Assembly: GCA_029718625.1 (NCBI GenBank)
Contig: CM056388.1
Span: forward strand, 1,808,651 to 1,872,650
Length of the DNA stretch: 64,000 bases
Origin: Synaphobranchus kaupii
Lineage: Eukaryota > Chordata > Actinopteri > Anguilliformes > Synaphobranchidae
Direction: 5' to 3'
Shown: in pieces, positions 1 to 12,300 of the stretch
Numbering within the stretch: the stretch's first letter is position 1
Layout: each line of letters starts with the position of its first letter
Translations under genes and position numbers: made by a program
Notes under the pieces: generated by a model
What the model was told of the DNA's origin: nothing
Database searches by the model: none
The model's input: only the letters and a program-made list of their open reading frames with translations

Positions 1-3000
1 TACCTCTCAGACTCAAACTCCCCCTGCTGGTTGAGCTGCACCACCTGTCTCCTCAGCCTCTCCCTGCGCACATCAGCACTGGGGTTCCACAGCACCTCCT
101 GGTGGCCAGTCTTCCTCTCATGCAGAAACACCTCACCGTCCTGTGGACATGAGCACCGCCCACTCAGCGAGACTGACAGCTCAATGCTGCGCTTGGCAAT
201 GGGAGAGAGAGGCCTCACCGAGCCCCCGCTGCAGTGGGCGGAGCTACCATGTACTGACAACTGCCAATCATGTGACTCCTTTGGACAAAAAAACCTTCAA
301 AATTATATCAGCACGTTGTTTATCAAACATCCACATATTTTGGGGTTGATGAAGCACCTCTCCCAACAATAACTGCACAAAGTCCCCTACAAACACGACA
401 GGAAGTACCTTCAGCAAGTTCCAAACTGCCAATACCGCAAATGATGTCACGCGTGATGTCACACACAGACAGAACCCTGAGATGAACTGCCATTCTCTGG
501 GTGCTAACTGCCGTATGCTGTAGTTGCTGCTGCTCTGATGAGCCTAGTGAACGCACTTGTGTACATTTCTAGTTTTGTAAGTCGCTGTGGAAGAGAGAGG
601 CTGCTTAAAGGATGGTATTGTGCATACCCAGTGTCCGTCCACAGTGGCCAGCACATCTTCTCCCACACGAATCTTCCCTGAAATCTGATTCACACTGGAG
701 GAGCTTCCCAGGAAGGGCTGTAGGCAGAAACCCAGCGACACAGGGTTTTCAGTAATACATACTGTACAAAAGGAGAAACACTATAAACATTTATGAGACA
801 TGTGTATCCTGTACGGTGCTAAGCAGCATCATGATTGGCCTCTGTCTCCATTACGGGTGTTTGTAAGCTACGAATGCGCTCAATTCATAAAATACTTTCA
901 TAGTGTCAGTGAAGCTCACTTTCATCAACGGGCCGTATAGTGTCCCAAATCTGGAATCTTTCCTATTATCAGTCTCCCCTTTTGAAATATCACCAAAATT
1001 CACATTTAAAATAAATCGATAACTATATGTGACTATATATATATATATAAATCCTGTGACATACGGTTTGTGTTTCTACGGTTAACAGGTGCAATGTTGC
1101 CGTTTTGCACATCACTGTATTGCCAGTGATATTTGGAAGATTAGATTTTACTGTAATTGCCGGTATTATAAATGATATATGTATAAATGTATAAAGCTAC
1201 CTGCTAAATGAAATAACAGCAAAAATACAAATGTTCAAACATTATAACAGCATATCGCCATGCAATGCAAATCATTAAATGAACCCGTACCTTTAGTTTA
1301 AACTCCAGTTCAGCTACATACTTGGTTTTTTCACAGTCGATGGTGATCTTGCCGCCGAGTTCCAAGGTCATTGTGCCGTATAGAATGCCTGTGAACACAA
1401 CACAACCCTGATTAAATAGGTGTGTTAAAACGAGCCCGCGCTCTCCACCTCAGCGCATATGTGGTGAGTGATTTTTTTTCCGGACAGTCCAGCCTGCTTT
1501 TGCATTTCTATTTTTTGCTTTATTCAGACAGGCAGAAAGCAGAGAGGGTAACAGATAGAGAAGAGATAACAGCTCAGAAAGTGCAATACTGAGGGATAAA
1601 ACCCTGGGGCGGGACATAGAGGGACTTGTATACGGCTCGACAGTCACCAACCCAAACGCTGCACCACGTCTTGGCTGTGGCGAGCATTCCGGCACAAAAT
1701 GGCGGCCGTGTAATGGTAATAGCTGAGGTGAGTTTGCCATCCTTCACTACAACATGCTTTGTAATCAGACTATGATAATAATGATTATGAGGATTAGTGT
1801 ATTATTCAACTGTGCAACCCAATATCCTGCTGTCTAAATACCAGATTTAACAACATCATTTCATCATAAGGATAATAAAAATTGATTGCATTCATAAAGC
1901 GCTCTTCATCTAATGACCCCAAAGTGCTTTACAGCGCTTGACTGCGGGACAAAGTTTGAAGAGTCTCTTCACTAACACCGTACCTTTGCAGTGAGCGTAC
2001 GGCATGGTGATGACGTACTCTTCATCACGTGTGAGGAAGACCAGCCTTGCTTTCCCGTCCAGAATGGCAGACAGAGAATTCCCTGCGGGTGTAAGGCGGA
2101 CAGGATCAAACAGTCCTTTCGCCCAAAGCAGGTGCTCACTCCGAATGATGAATTAATTAAACTGTTTAATTTTATAGCGAATTAAAAGCACATATACAGC
2201 CACAAAAAAAATCAGCAGTACACATGTTACAAATGATCAAGGCTAGAACAAAAAAAGTAAGGGCCTTATGTGCACGGTTGTCTGAAATATTCATAATCGG
2301 GTATCATTAGCAGTCAGCACTGGTACTGAATCACAAGAAAGGAAAATTAACCTGTACATATTTTACCAAATTTAACATCATTATTTTATTGCCTGCACCA
2401 CAAAGAACAAATTTCAGGCATGTAATCCTTCGTCATGTGACCTGACACCTGACAAAACACTACCTTTGACGTACCTGCCTGCAGTACATTAAAGGGACGT
2501 ACCGTAGAACTTGGATTTGGCCAGAATACTGCCGTGGATGCAGAACCCGTCCTTCTTGTTACACACATAAAAGGCGGAGATTGGAGGGTGATGCGACACC
2601 TGGAGAGCCAATGGGAAACGTGCAGAGTTATTTCACACTGTCTGGGTAATTAGTGGCTTTGGCAAGGTTATAGGGAAAGATGAGGGCACAGCGTGAGGTA
2701 GAACTTGTGCGTGCTGTTCAGGGTGACACCATGACAACAACCAGCTGCTACACAGAGCCGTGTTGGTGTGTCGGCTGCCAAAATGTCTGCCAAAAATCAC
2801 ATGACCAACTGTAGAGAAGGATTGGGTAACTGTACGTTAATGACTGTCAAAGAGAGAGGAGCTGGAACAGAGACAGTACAATCACAGCAGGAGAGTTACC
2901 ATGCCACCAGTCCCACCAAACAGGGATCTATTTCACTGCGGAGCTACTGCGTCTCGGAATGTTTGTTAGTGTTTGGTCTTTTTTTGTTGTTTTTTCTCCC

Positions 3001-6000
3001 GGGCTGAGCACCGCTGGCGTCTAGTTTCTTTTTTTGTGACTGCCGCTTCTACCCGTGCCTCTCTCTCTCTCTTTTATGTTTTTGTTTTTGTCCGTTCGTC
3101 TTCATCTGGGTTGTCTGTTTAAACTTCTCCGTGCCCTACTCCTGGACTCTGCCCTGATCTCGCTGAACTTCACCGGACTACCACCTCATACTACTGGATT
3201 ACAAACTGCATTTATCCCTTCCCTTCCCACCCTCTGTGCTCGGCTCGCTGGTGAGTTTGAAATTGTGTTTTGTGAGTTTGCCCTGACCTACCCGCTGCGT
3301 GCTGTCTTAATAACATTAACAACTTTAGCCTAGCCGTGCCGGCTAACTCAGCTAGCTTAGCCTGGTCTAGCTAAAAATAACAAACTTTGCCTAGTTGTGC
3401 CGGCTGCCTAACCCGGTCCCGGGAGGGAGTGGAGACTTCCCTTGCTGGTTCCGTGGTTTCTGGTTGCTGTGCACCGTTGGCCCAGCTGTGTCGGCTACCC
3501 AACCTGGTCTCAGGAGGGAGTTGAGACTCCCTTGCTGATTCCGTGGGTTGTGTAGCTGTCTCAGCTAACTTAGCTAAGCTAGCTCTGCTGGCTTGGCTGG
3601 GTTGGCTGACTCAGCTGGCTCGACCTGGCCTGGCTGTGCCGGCTGACTGGCCTGCCTCCTCCGGGGGAGTCTCCACTCCCTCTCTTCCAGCTGCTGGCCT
3701 GGTTGCTAGCATGGCACGGCTGGGCTACCATGCCCAGCGGGTTGAGTCTCGGGGACTCCAGCACAACAACAACAACATCACCCCCCCCCCTCTGGCTCAA
3801 TGCTACCCAACTCGTAGCCTATCAGTTACTACTCACTGTCAATCTACTCCCTGGATTACTCCCCTCTACACTCATGTCTCAACTTGGATTTCCACTCTTC
3901 CTACTGCTGTTTTTTTCCTCTGGACTACCACTTTTTTCACCTACCCCCCCCAAGTCCTATTTTTGCCCCTGGACACACCTATGCCCCTTCAGACCTTCAT
4001 GCACTGAACAACAACCACCCGCCTCACTACCGCTGCTGCTACCGCTGCCAGTAATGCTGGCATCCTCAGCCGCCGCCGCTACATCCACCGAGGCTCTGGC
4101 CACAACCGACACCGGACTCTACACTATCCTAAAGGCACAAACATCCCCTCACTCTGGACTAATTCCCGCCCCCACGTCAACACCACGCATCGCACCTCTA
4201 ACCTCAGCAACCTTCGTTCCCCCCCCCCAGCCCCTCTATCCATCACCTTCGCACTGCTGAACACTCGTTCTCTCACCAACAAATCACCTGTAATTTCTGA
4301 ACTAATACTGGACAATAACATTGACTTCCTCCTCCTCACCGAAACCTGGCAACAACCCTCCGACTACTACGCACTCAACCAGGCCACCCCCACCAACTAC
4401 TGCTACATCGCCAAGCCCCGCTCCTCTGGCCGAGGGGGGGGCATTGCTGTTCTCCATAAACAATCCCTATCTGTTACTGAACTGGACCTCAACCTTCCAC
4501 CCATGTCAACCTTTGAATATCTTGCTCTCTCCCTCCCCAACTCCATCACTGCAATACTACTCTACCGCCCCCCGAAGACACACCCCTCTTTTCTCTCTGA
4601 ACTCTCTGAACTCCTCACCATCGCCTCTTCTCTCTCCAACCGCCTCCTGCTCACTGGCGACTTCAACATCCACGTTGACCTTCCAAACTCTCCCCTCACT
4701 CCTGACTTTCTCTCCCTCCTTGACTGTTTTCACCTCACCCAGCACATCAACTTCCCCACCCATGCCAAAGGCCATACCCTTGACCTTGTTTGCTCCTCCT
4801 CCCTTCCCCTATCCAACCTCCGCCCTCTCCCCTTCCCACTCTCTGACCACCATTGTATCCTTTTCTCTGCCCCTCTCCCCTCACCCCATCACTCCACAAA
4901 ACGTTCAATCTCCTTCCGTAATATTAAGTTTGTCAACCCACTAACTCTTTCCCAGCTCATTTCCTCTGCCCTCCCCCCTGACTCGGCCCCCCCCTCTTCA
5001 CCTGACGACTATGCCATCTTACTTGACACCATCCTCTCTGACTCCCTCAACTCCATGGCCCCCTGGAAAACCATCACTGTTTCTTTCACCACCTCCTCCC
5101 CCTGGTACACTTCCGAACTTCGTACTATGAAGCAAACCGGTCGGCAGCTGGAGCGACTCTATAAAAAAACCCACCTTACCGTCCACGCTGAAGCTTACAA
5201 ACAGCACATCTCCTCTTACCGCGATGCTCTCCTTGCTGCCAAATCTGCTCACTACTCCACTCTCATCAACAGCACAAATCGCAACCCCCGGATCCTCTTT
5301 TCCACTGTTAAGACACTACTCCAGCCCCCCGACAATAACCCACCCTCCTCCACTGACCTCTGCAACTCCTTTCTCCACTCCTTCAATAATAAAATCTCCC
5401 AAATAAACACCTCCCTGACTGCCTCCATCACTAACTCCTTCACCCCCCCCTCCCCCGACTTTCACCCTCCCCCTCCCTGATCGCCCACCTACCCCCCCCC
5501 TCACTGCCTTTTCCCCTGTTGATTCCTCCCTCATCTCTGACATCATCACCGTCTCCAAGACCACCACCTGCTCCCTCGACCCTCTCCCCACTACCCTAAC
5601 TAAGACCTGCCTCCCCGTCCTCATCCCCCACCTCACCACCCTTTTCAATCAGTCCCTAGCACTCGGTCATGTTCCCTCGGCCTATAAACTGGCCGCTGTC
5701 ACTCCCATCCTTAAAAAGCCCTCCCTCGACCCAACCATCCTCACCAACTACCGCCCCATCTCCAACCTACCATTCCTGTCCAAAACCCTAGAACGTATTG
5801 TCGCCGCCCAACTTCACTCCCATCTTCAGTCCTACAATCTCTATGAACCCCTTCAGTCTGGTTTCCGCCCCCTCCATAGCACTGAAACTGCTCTTGTCAA
5901 AGTCACCAATGATCTCCTCACCTCTGCTGATTCAGGTGCCCTCAACATCCTGCTGCTGCTGGACCTTAGTGCCGCTTTTGACACTGTGGACCACTCCATC

Positions 6001-9000
6001 CTCCTTCAAAGGCTGGGGCAGCTGGGTGTTGAGGGCACCGCACTTGACTGGTTCACCTCATACCTCTCTGGCAGACAACAATTCATCTCTCTCTCCGGTC
6101 ACACCTCCTCCCTTTCCCCTGTCACGCAGGGGGTCCCCCCAGGGCTCGGTCCTCGGGCCCCTGCTCTTCATCTGTTACATATTTCCCCTTGGTCACATCA
6201 TCCGCAAATTTAACATGGACTTCCACTGCTACGCCGACGACACTCAGATTTACATTAGCACAAAATCCACTCAGAACCCACCCCTCACCCACATTAATAC
6301 CTGCATCTCCACAATTAAAACCTGGCTGACCTATAATTTCCTCAAACTCAACAGTGACAAAACTGAACTCCTACTCATTGGCACCAAATCCACACTTTCA
6401 AAGACCGGCCCCATCTCACTCACCATCGATGACTCAACCATCACTCCCTCCCCCCTGGCACGCAACCTTGGTTTCATCCTTGACCCCACCCTCTCCTTTG
6501 TCCCCCATGTCAGCTCTGTCATCAAGACCTCATACTTCCACCTCCGCAATATTGCCAAAATCAGACACTGCCTCTCCCCCTCTGCTGCTGAAAACCTCAT
6601 TCACGCCTTTATCTCCTCCCGCCTTGATTATTGCAACTCCCTTCTTACTGGCATCACCTCCCACTCCCTCCATAGACTCCAAATGGTCCAGAACTCCGCT
6701 GCCCGTCTACTCACTCACACCCGGTCCCGTGAACACATCACCCCTGTACTCCAATCTCTTCACTGGCTCCCCATCAAAGAGCGCATTAACTTTAAAGTTC
6801 TCCTCCTCACCTTTAAAGCCCTCCACAGCCTGGCCCCCCCCTACCTGACTGACCTCCTCCTGCCCCTCCGCCCCACCCGAACCCCCCGCTCTTCCGCCAC
6901 CACCACCCTCTTCATATCATTTTCCAAACTCAAAACCTTTGGCGATCGAGCCTTTTCCAGGACTGCACCCCGACTCTGGAACTCACTCCCACAAACCGTC
7001 AGAGACTCACCCACACTCCCCATTTTCAAATCCCGGCTAAAAACATTTATTTTCTCCCAAGCCTACAACCTCCCCTACCCCTAAATTACCCTCCTCCGTT
7101 TCTCCTCCCACTCTAACCATCTGCTCAGCCTCCCCTCTTCTTCTCTCTCTTCTCCTCTCACCCCGTCCACCATGTTATTTTCTGTGATTTTTGTACGTGT
7201 TTATTTACTGTCCCAGTTGTTTTTTGTTTATTTTGTGTGTTCCACCAGCTAGTTACTTCACCTTCATCTCATTTGTTACCATCTCTCCTTTTGTCTTGTT
7301 GTCTTTTGTGTTTCTGTTCCCCCCTCTCAAATTCTGTAAGCGACCTTGGGTTCTGAAAGGCGCTATATAAATAAAATGTATTATTATTATTATTATTATT
7401 ATTTAAAATCTGGCCCTCAAATCTAAATCCAGACCTGGTTTTCCTTTCTCCAAGGCAATTAACTTAACAATTAACGTTAATGATTGGCCAGACTCTTCAC
7501 ACCTGACCCCCAGGTAAAGGGAGGGTGACACACCTGACCCCCAGGTAAGGGAGGGTGACACACTGACCCCCAGGTAAAGGGAGGGTGGAACACCAGCAGT
7601 TCTTGGCCCTCGAGGTCCGTGATTTGAGTAGCAGGGGATTAGACCCTTTGTGACATCACCTTGCTGAATAAAATAGAAAGGAGCTCCACCAATCACGGAG
7701 TATGTTGCTGACCACAAATGAAACAACACAGACAGTGATTGGTGGATACTACTTCCTAGATACGCACAGGGTGCCTGGACATACAGCCTGAAAACATGCA
7801 CCAGTCACTGTTGGTGTTGTTCTATTGGTTGTTAACTAAAGTGATGGTTAGTGCTCCTCTCTGTCTTTTACATGTGAACTGAAGTGATGCCAGGACAGGT
7901 GTGATGGGTGGGGCCCATCTCACCTGTTCTGCTATGTAGAAAGTGCAGCTGTCGGTCTGGGGGTGAAGCCAGCAACACCGAAACGTTTCCCCGAGGAGGG
8001 GGTTATACGGCTTCTTCAGCCCCTGCAACACACACGCACGCACGCATGCACAGCACGCACACACACACAAGTGAAGCTACATCCTGTCCTCTCGCCTTGG
8101 CCCTGGATTCCCACACCTGCAGCTTATATGTGACTGATGAAGCAGAACACTGAGTCACCTCAGAGGGTAACCCCGCCCCTTTTAATTGAGAGAATAGAGT
8201 ACTCAAGTGAGTACGTCAGACGGTGGGGCGGGAGTTTGGTTTCGGAAGTAAATTCCCTATAACAGAACGGGCTTCTGAGACTATCGACTATTTCTTGAAA
8301 TCTGATTTCTTGAATGACCCTAAACGTTCCTGGATTAGCCTGTGTGGTATAAGGATATAGAGCATACATTTCACGTTCCAATTTTTATTTTTTAAAGTAA
8401 TGGATCAATGATTATAGTTCTGTTGAACTGCAATGTACGGGTGGTTCTCAACCATCAGATGTCATCGTCTGGACATTTTTGGCAGTGCTGCCACTGAAAA
8501 CAAGCTAACGTTAGCTTGCTAAGTTGAGAAGCCCACCCGACAAGGTCAGAAACTGCGCTACGGTTAACCACATAAAGCAATTCTAGCTTTTAGTTCTTCA
8601 AGCTAGCTAGTTAACATTAGAAAAAAGAGTTTAAAAATTGAGCTGTGTGCTACTGCTGGCTAACGCTGTATGACAACGTTTGGAGACAACGCTATGCGTC
8701 CAGAGGGAATTATGGGACGTTGAGTTTTTAAACAGTGCCAGCGCTGGTATATTCACAAAAAATACTAAAACGTAAAATATACTCAAAGCTGGTCCAGAAA
8801 AAACGACATATTTTGCGAACGGGCGATATATTTAACAATCCAGGAAATTGATGGTAAGACATAATCACAAGAAATAGTTTTAATTAATGTCTATGGTCTA
8901 AATGACTGGGAAAGTTACTTTCGAAACTAGTGTGAAGTAGTCACTTGAGTACTTGAGAATAATTCCACCCCTTTTAACTGAGAGAATAACTCCTCCCCTT

Positions 9001-9291
9001 TTAAATGGGAGGATAATTCCGCACCTTTTAAATGTGAGGATAATTCCACCCCTTTCAGTGAACTTAAATGTAGGTGTGATGGGAAAAATATTAGTGAGCA
9101 GACCTTACAAACCAATGAGCTACAGGGTAATAACTATGTCTATTTTCCATTTTAGTGCCATCTCCGGGGCAACTGGGCCAGTGGGCTCCCTCTCTCATCA
9201 GAATCTCACCTTGGCTTCTTGTAAAAGCCGGACAGGTACCAGCGCAGCACCTGTTTCATCCGAAAGTAGGGATTCTCCTCCAACACCGCTC

Positions 9292-9322
<31 letters not shown>

Positions 9323-12300
9323 AACAGAGGGGGGGGAGAGGGAGAGACAGAGAGGGATAGGGAGAGGGGGGGGGGGGGGGGGGGGAGGCAGAGAGGGATA
9401 GGAGAGGGATAGGGAGAGATAGGGAGAGGTCACACATATTGAATGTAGTAGTGATAGCTGTAGTAGTTACTCACTGTGAGAGCAGGTCAGTGTGGTAGTA
9501 GTAGTAACAGTAGTAGTTACTCACTGTGAGAGCAGGTAGTAGTAGTAACAGTAGTAGGTTACTCACTGTGATAGCAGGTCAGTGTGGTAGTAGTAGTAAC
9601 AGTAGTAGTTACTCACTGTGAGAGCAGGTCAGTGTGGTAGTAGTAGTAACAGTAGTAGTTACTCACTGTGAGAGCAGGTCAGCGTGGTAGTAGTAGTAAC
9701 AGTAGTAGTTACTCACTGTGAGAACAGATCAGCGTGGTAGTAGTAGTAACAGTAGTAGTACTCACTGTGAGAGCAGGTAGTAGTAGTAACAGTAGTAGTT
9801 ACTCACTGTGAGAGCAGGTCAGTGTGGTAGTAGTAGTAACAGTAGTAGTTACTCACTGTGAGAGCAGGTCAGTGTGGTAGTAGTAGTAACAGTAGTAGTT
9901 ACTCACTGTGAGAGCAGGTCAGCGTGGTAGTAGTAGTAACAGTAGTAGTTACTCACTGTGAGAACAGATCAGCGTGGGTAGTAGTAGTAACAGTAGTAGT
10001 TACTCACTGTGAGAGCAGGTAGAGTAGTAGTAACAGTAGTAGTTACTCACTGTGAGAGCAGGTCAGTGTGGGTAGTAGTAGTAACAGTAGTAGTTACTCA
10101 CTGTGAGAACAGATCAGCGTGGTAGTAGTAGTAACAGTAGTAGTTACTCACTGTGAGAGCAGGTAGTAGTAGTAACAGTAGTAGTTACTCACTGTGAGAG
10201 CAGGTAGTAGTAGTAACAGAGTAGTTACTCACTGTGAGAGCAGGTCAGTGTGGTAGTAGTAGTAACAGTAGTAGTTACTCACTGTGAGAGCAGGTCAGTG
10301 TGGTAGTAGTAGTTACTCACTGTGAGAGCAGGTCAGTGTGGTAGTAGTAGTAACAGTAGTAGTTACGCACTGTGAGAGCAGGTCAGTGTGGTAGTAGTAG
10401 TAACAGTAGTAGTTACTCACTGTGAGAGCAGGTCAGTGTGGTAGTAGTAGTAACAGTAGTAGTTACTCACTGTGAGAGCAGGTCAGTGTGGTAGTAGTAG
10501 TAACAGTAGTAGTTACTCACTGTGAGAGCAGGTAGTAGTAGTAACAGTAGTAGTTACTCACTGTGAGAGCAGGTCAGCGTGGTAGTAGTAGTAACAGTAG
10601 TAGTTACTCACTGTGAGAGCAGGTCAGTGTGGTAGTAGTAGTAACAGTAGTAGTTACTCACTGTGAGAGCAGGTCAGCGTGGGTAGTAGTAGTAACAGTA
10701 GTAGTTACTCACTGTGAGAGCAGGTCAGTGTGGTAGTAGTAGTAACAGTAGTAGTTACTCACTGTGAGAGCAGGTAGTAGTAGTAACAGTAGTAGTTACT
10801 CACTGTGAGAGCAGGTCAGTGTGGTAGTAGTAGTAACAGTAGTAGTTACGCACTGTGAGAGCAGGTCAGTGTGGTAGTAGTAGTAACAGTAGTAGTTACG
10901 CACTGTGAGAGCAGGTCAGTGTGGTAGTAGTAGTAACAGTAGTAGTTACTCACTGTGAGAGCAGGTAGTAGTAGTAACAGTAGTAGTTACTCACTGTGAG
11001 AGCAGGTCAGTGTGGTAGTAGTAGTAACAGTAGTAGTTACTCACTGTGAGAGCAGGTCAGTGTGGTAGTAGTAGTAACAGTAGTAGTTACTCACTGTGAG
11101 AGCAGGTCAGTGTGGTAGTAGTAGTAACAGTAGTAGTTACTCACTGTGAGAGCAGGTCAGTGTGGTAGTAGTAGTAACAGTAGTAGTTACTCACTGTGAG
11201 AGCAGGTCAGCGTGGTAGTAGTAGTAACAGTAGTAGTTACTCACTGTGAGAGCAGGTCAGTGTGGTAGTAGTAGTAACAGTAGTAGTTACTCACTGTGAG
11301 AGCAGGTCAGTGTGGTAGTAGTAGTAACAGTAGTAGTTACTCACTGTGAGAGCAGGTCAGTGTGGTAGTAGTAGTAACAGTAGTAGTTACTCACTGTGAG
11401 AGCAGGTCAGCGTGGTAGTAGTAGTAACAGTAGTAGTTACTCACTGTGAGAGCAGATCAGTGTGGTAGTAGTAGTAACAGTAGTAGTTACTCACTGTGCG
11501 AGCAGGTCAGTGTGGTAGTAGTAGTAACAGTAGTAGTTACTCACTGTGAGAGCAGGTCAGTGTGGTAGTAGTAGTAACAGTAGTAGTTACTCACTGTGAG
11601 AGCAGGTCAGCGTGGTAGTAGTAGTAACAGTAGTAGTTACTCACTGTGAGAGCAGGTCAGTGTGGTAGTAGTAGTAACAGTAGTAGTTACTCACTGTGCG
11701 AGCAGGTCAGTGTGGTAGTAGTAGTAACAGTAGTAGTTACTCACTGTGAGAGCAGGTCAGAGTGGTAGTAGTAGTAACAGTAGTAGTTACTCACTGTGAG
11801 AGCAGGTCAGTGTGGTAGTAGTAGTAACAGTAGTAGTTACTCACTGTGAGAGCAGGTCAGAGTGGTAGTAGTAGTAACAGTAGTAGTTACTCACTGTGAG
11901 AGCAGGTCAGAGTGGTAGTAGTAGTAACAGTAGTAGTTACTCACTGTGAGAGCAGGTCAGCGTGGTAGTAGTAGTAACAGTAGTAGTTACTCACTGTGAG
12001 AGCAGGTCAGCGTGGTAGTAGTAGTAACAGTAGTAGTTACTCACTGTGAGAGCAGGTCAGCGTGGTAGTAGTAGTAACAGTAGTAGTTACGCACTGTGAG
12101 AGCAGGTCAGTGTGGTAGTAGTAGTAACAGTAGTAGTTACTCACTGTGAGAGCAGGTAGTAGTAGTAACAGTAGTAGTTACTCACTGTGAGAGCAGGTCA
12201 GTGTGGTAGTAGTAGTAACAGTAGTAGTTACTCACTGTGAGAGCAGGTCAGCGTGGTAGTAGTAGTAACAGTAGTAGTTACGCACTGTGAGAGCAGGTCA

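Larger units (their letters stand above)
141..2502 (-). other. Short osbpl5 introns with no other feature
   Basis: The introns at 141-627, 718-1290, 1389-1983 and 2083-2502 contain nothing else that I can identify. The exception is a short fragment at about 1870-1936 (cattcataaagcgctcttc... then agtgctttacagcgc), which resembles the conserved tail of teleost LINE or SINE copies. Confidence 0.5.
2960..7403 (+). mobile_element. L2-like non-LTR retrotransposon (LINE), nearly full length, frameshifted
   Basis: Inserted antisense in the osbpl5 intron between the 7924-8022 and 2503-2599 exons. It has a 5' region with T-rich and imperfectly repeated CpG-containing segments (about 3000-3700), an endonuclease region, a reverse transcriptase with YADDTQIY, and a 3' tail (cgaccttgggttctgaaagg, then cgctatataaataaaatg) ending in (TTA)n. 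This tail is typical of the L2/CR1 group of fish LINEs. The 5' border is approximate. The reading frame is broken at C-rich homopolymers, so the copy is probably inactive, or else the runs are miscounted. Confidence 0.88.

Noticed and set aside
3543..4260. Separate small plus-strand genes upstream of the LINE endonuclease
   Set aside because: They lie in the 5' region of the same LINE, in several overlapping frames, with low-complexity composition and no ORF1-type motif that I could recognise.
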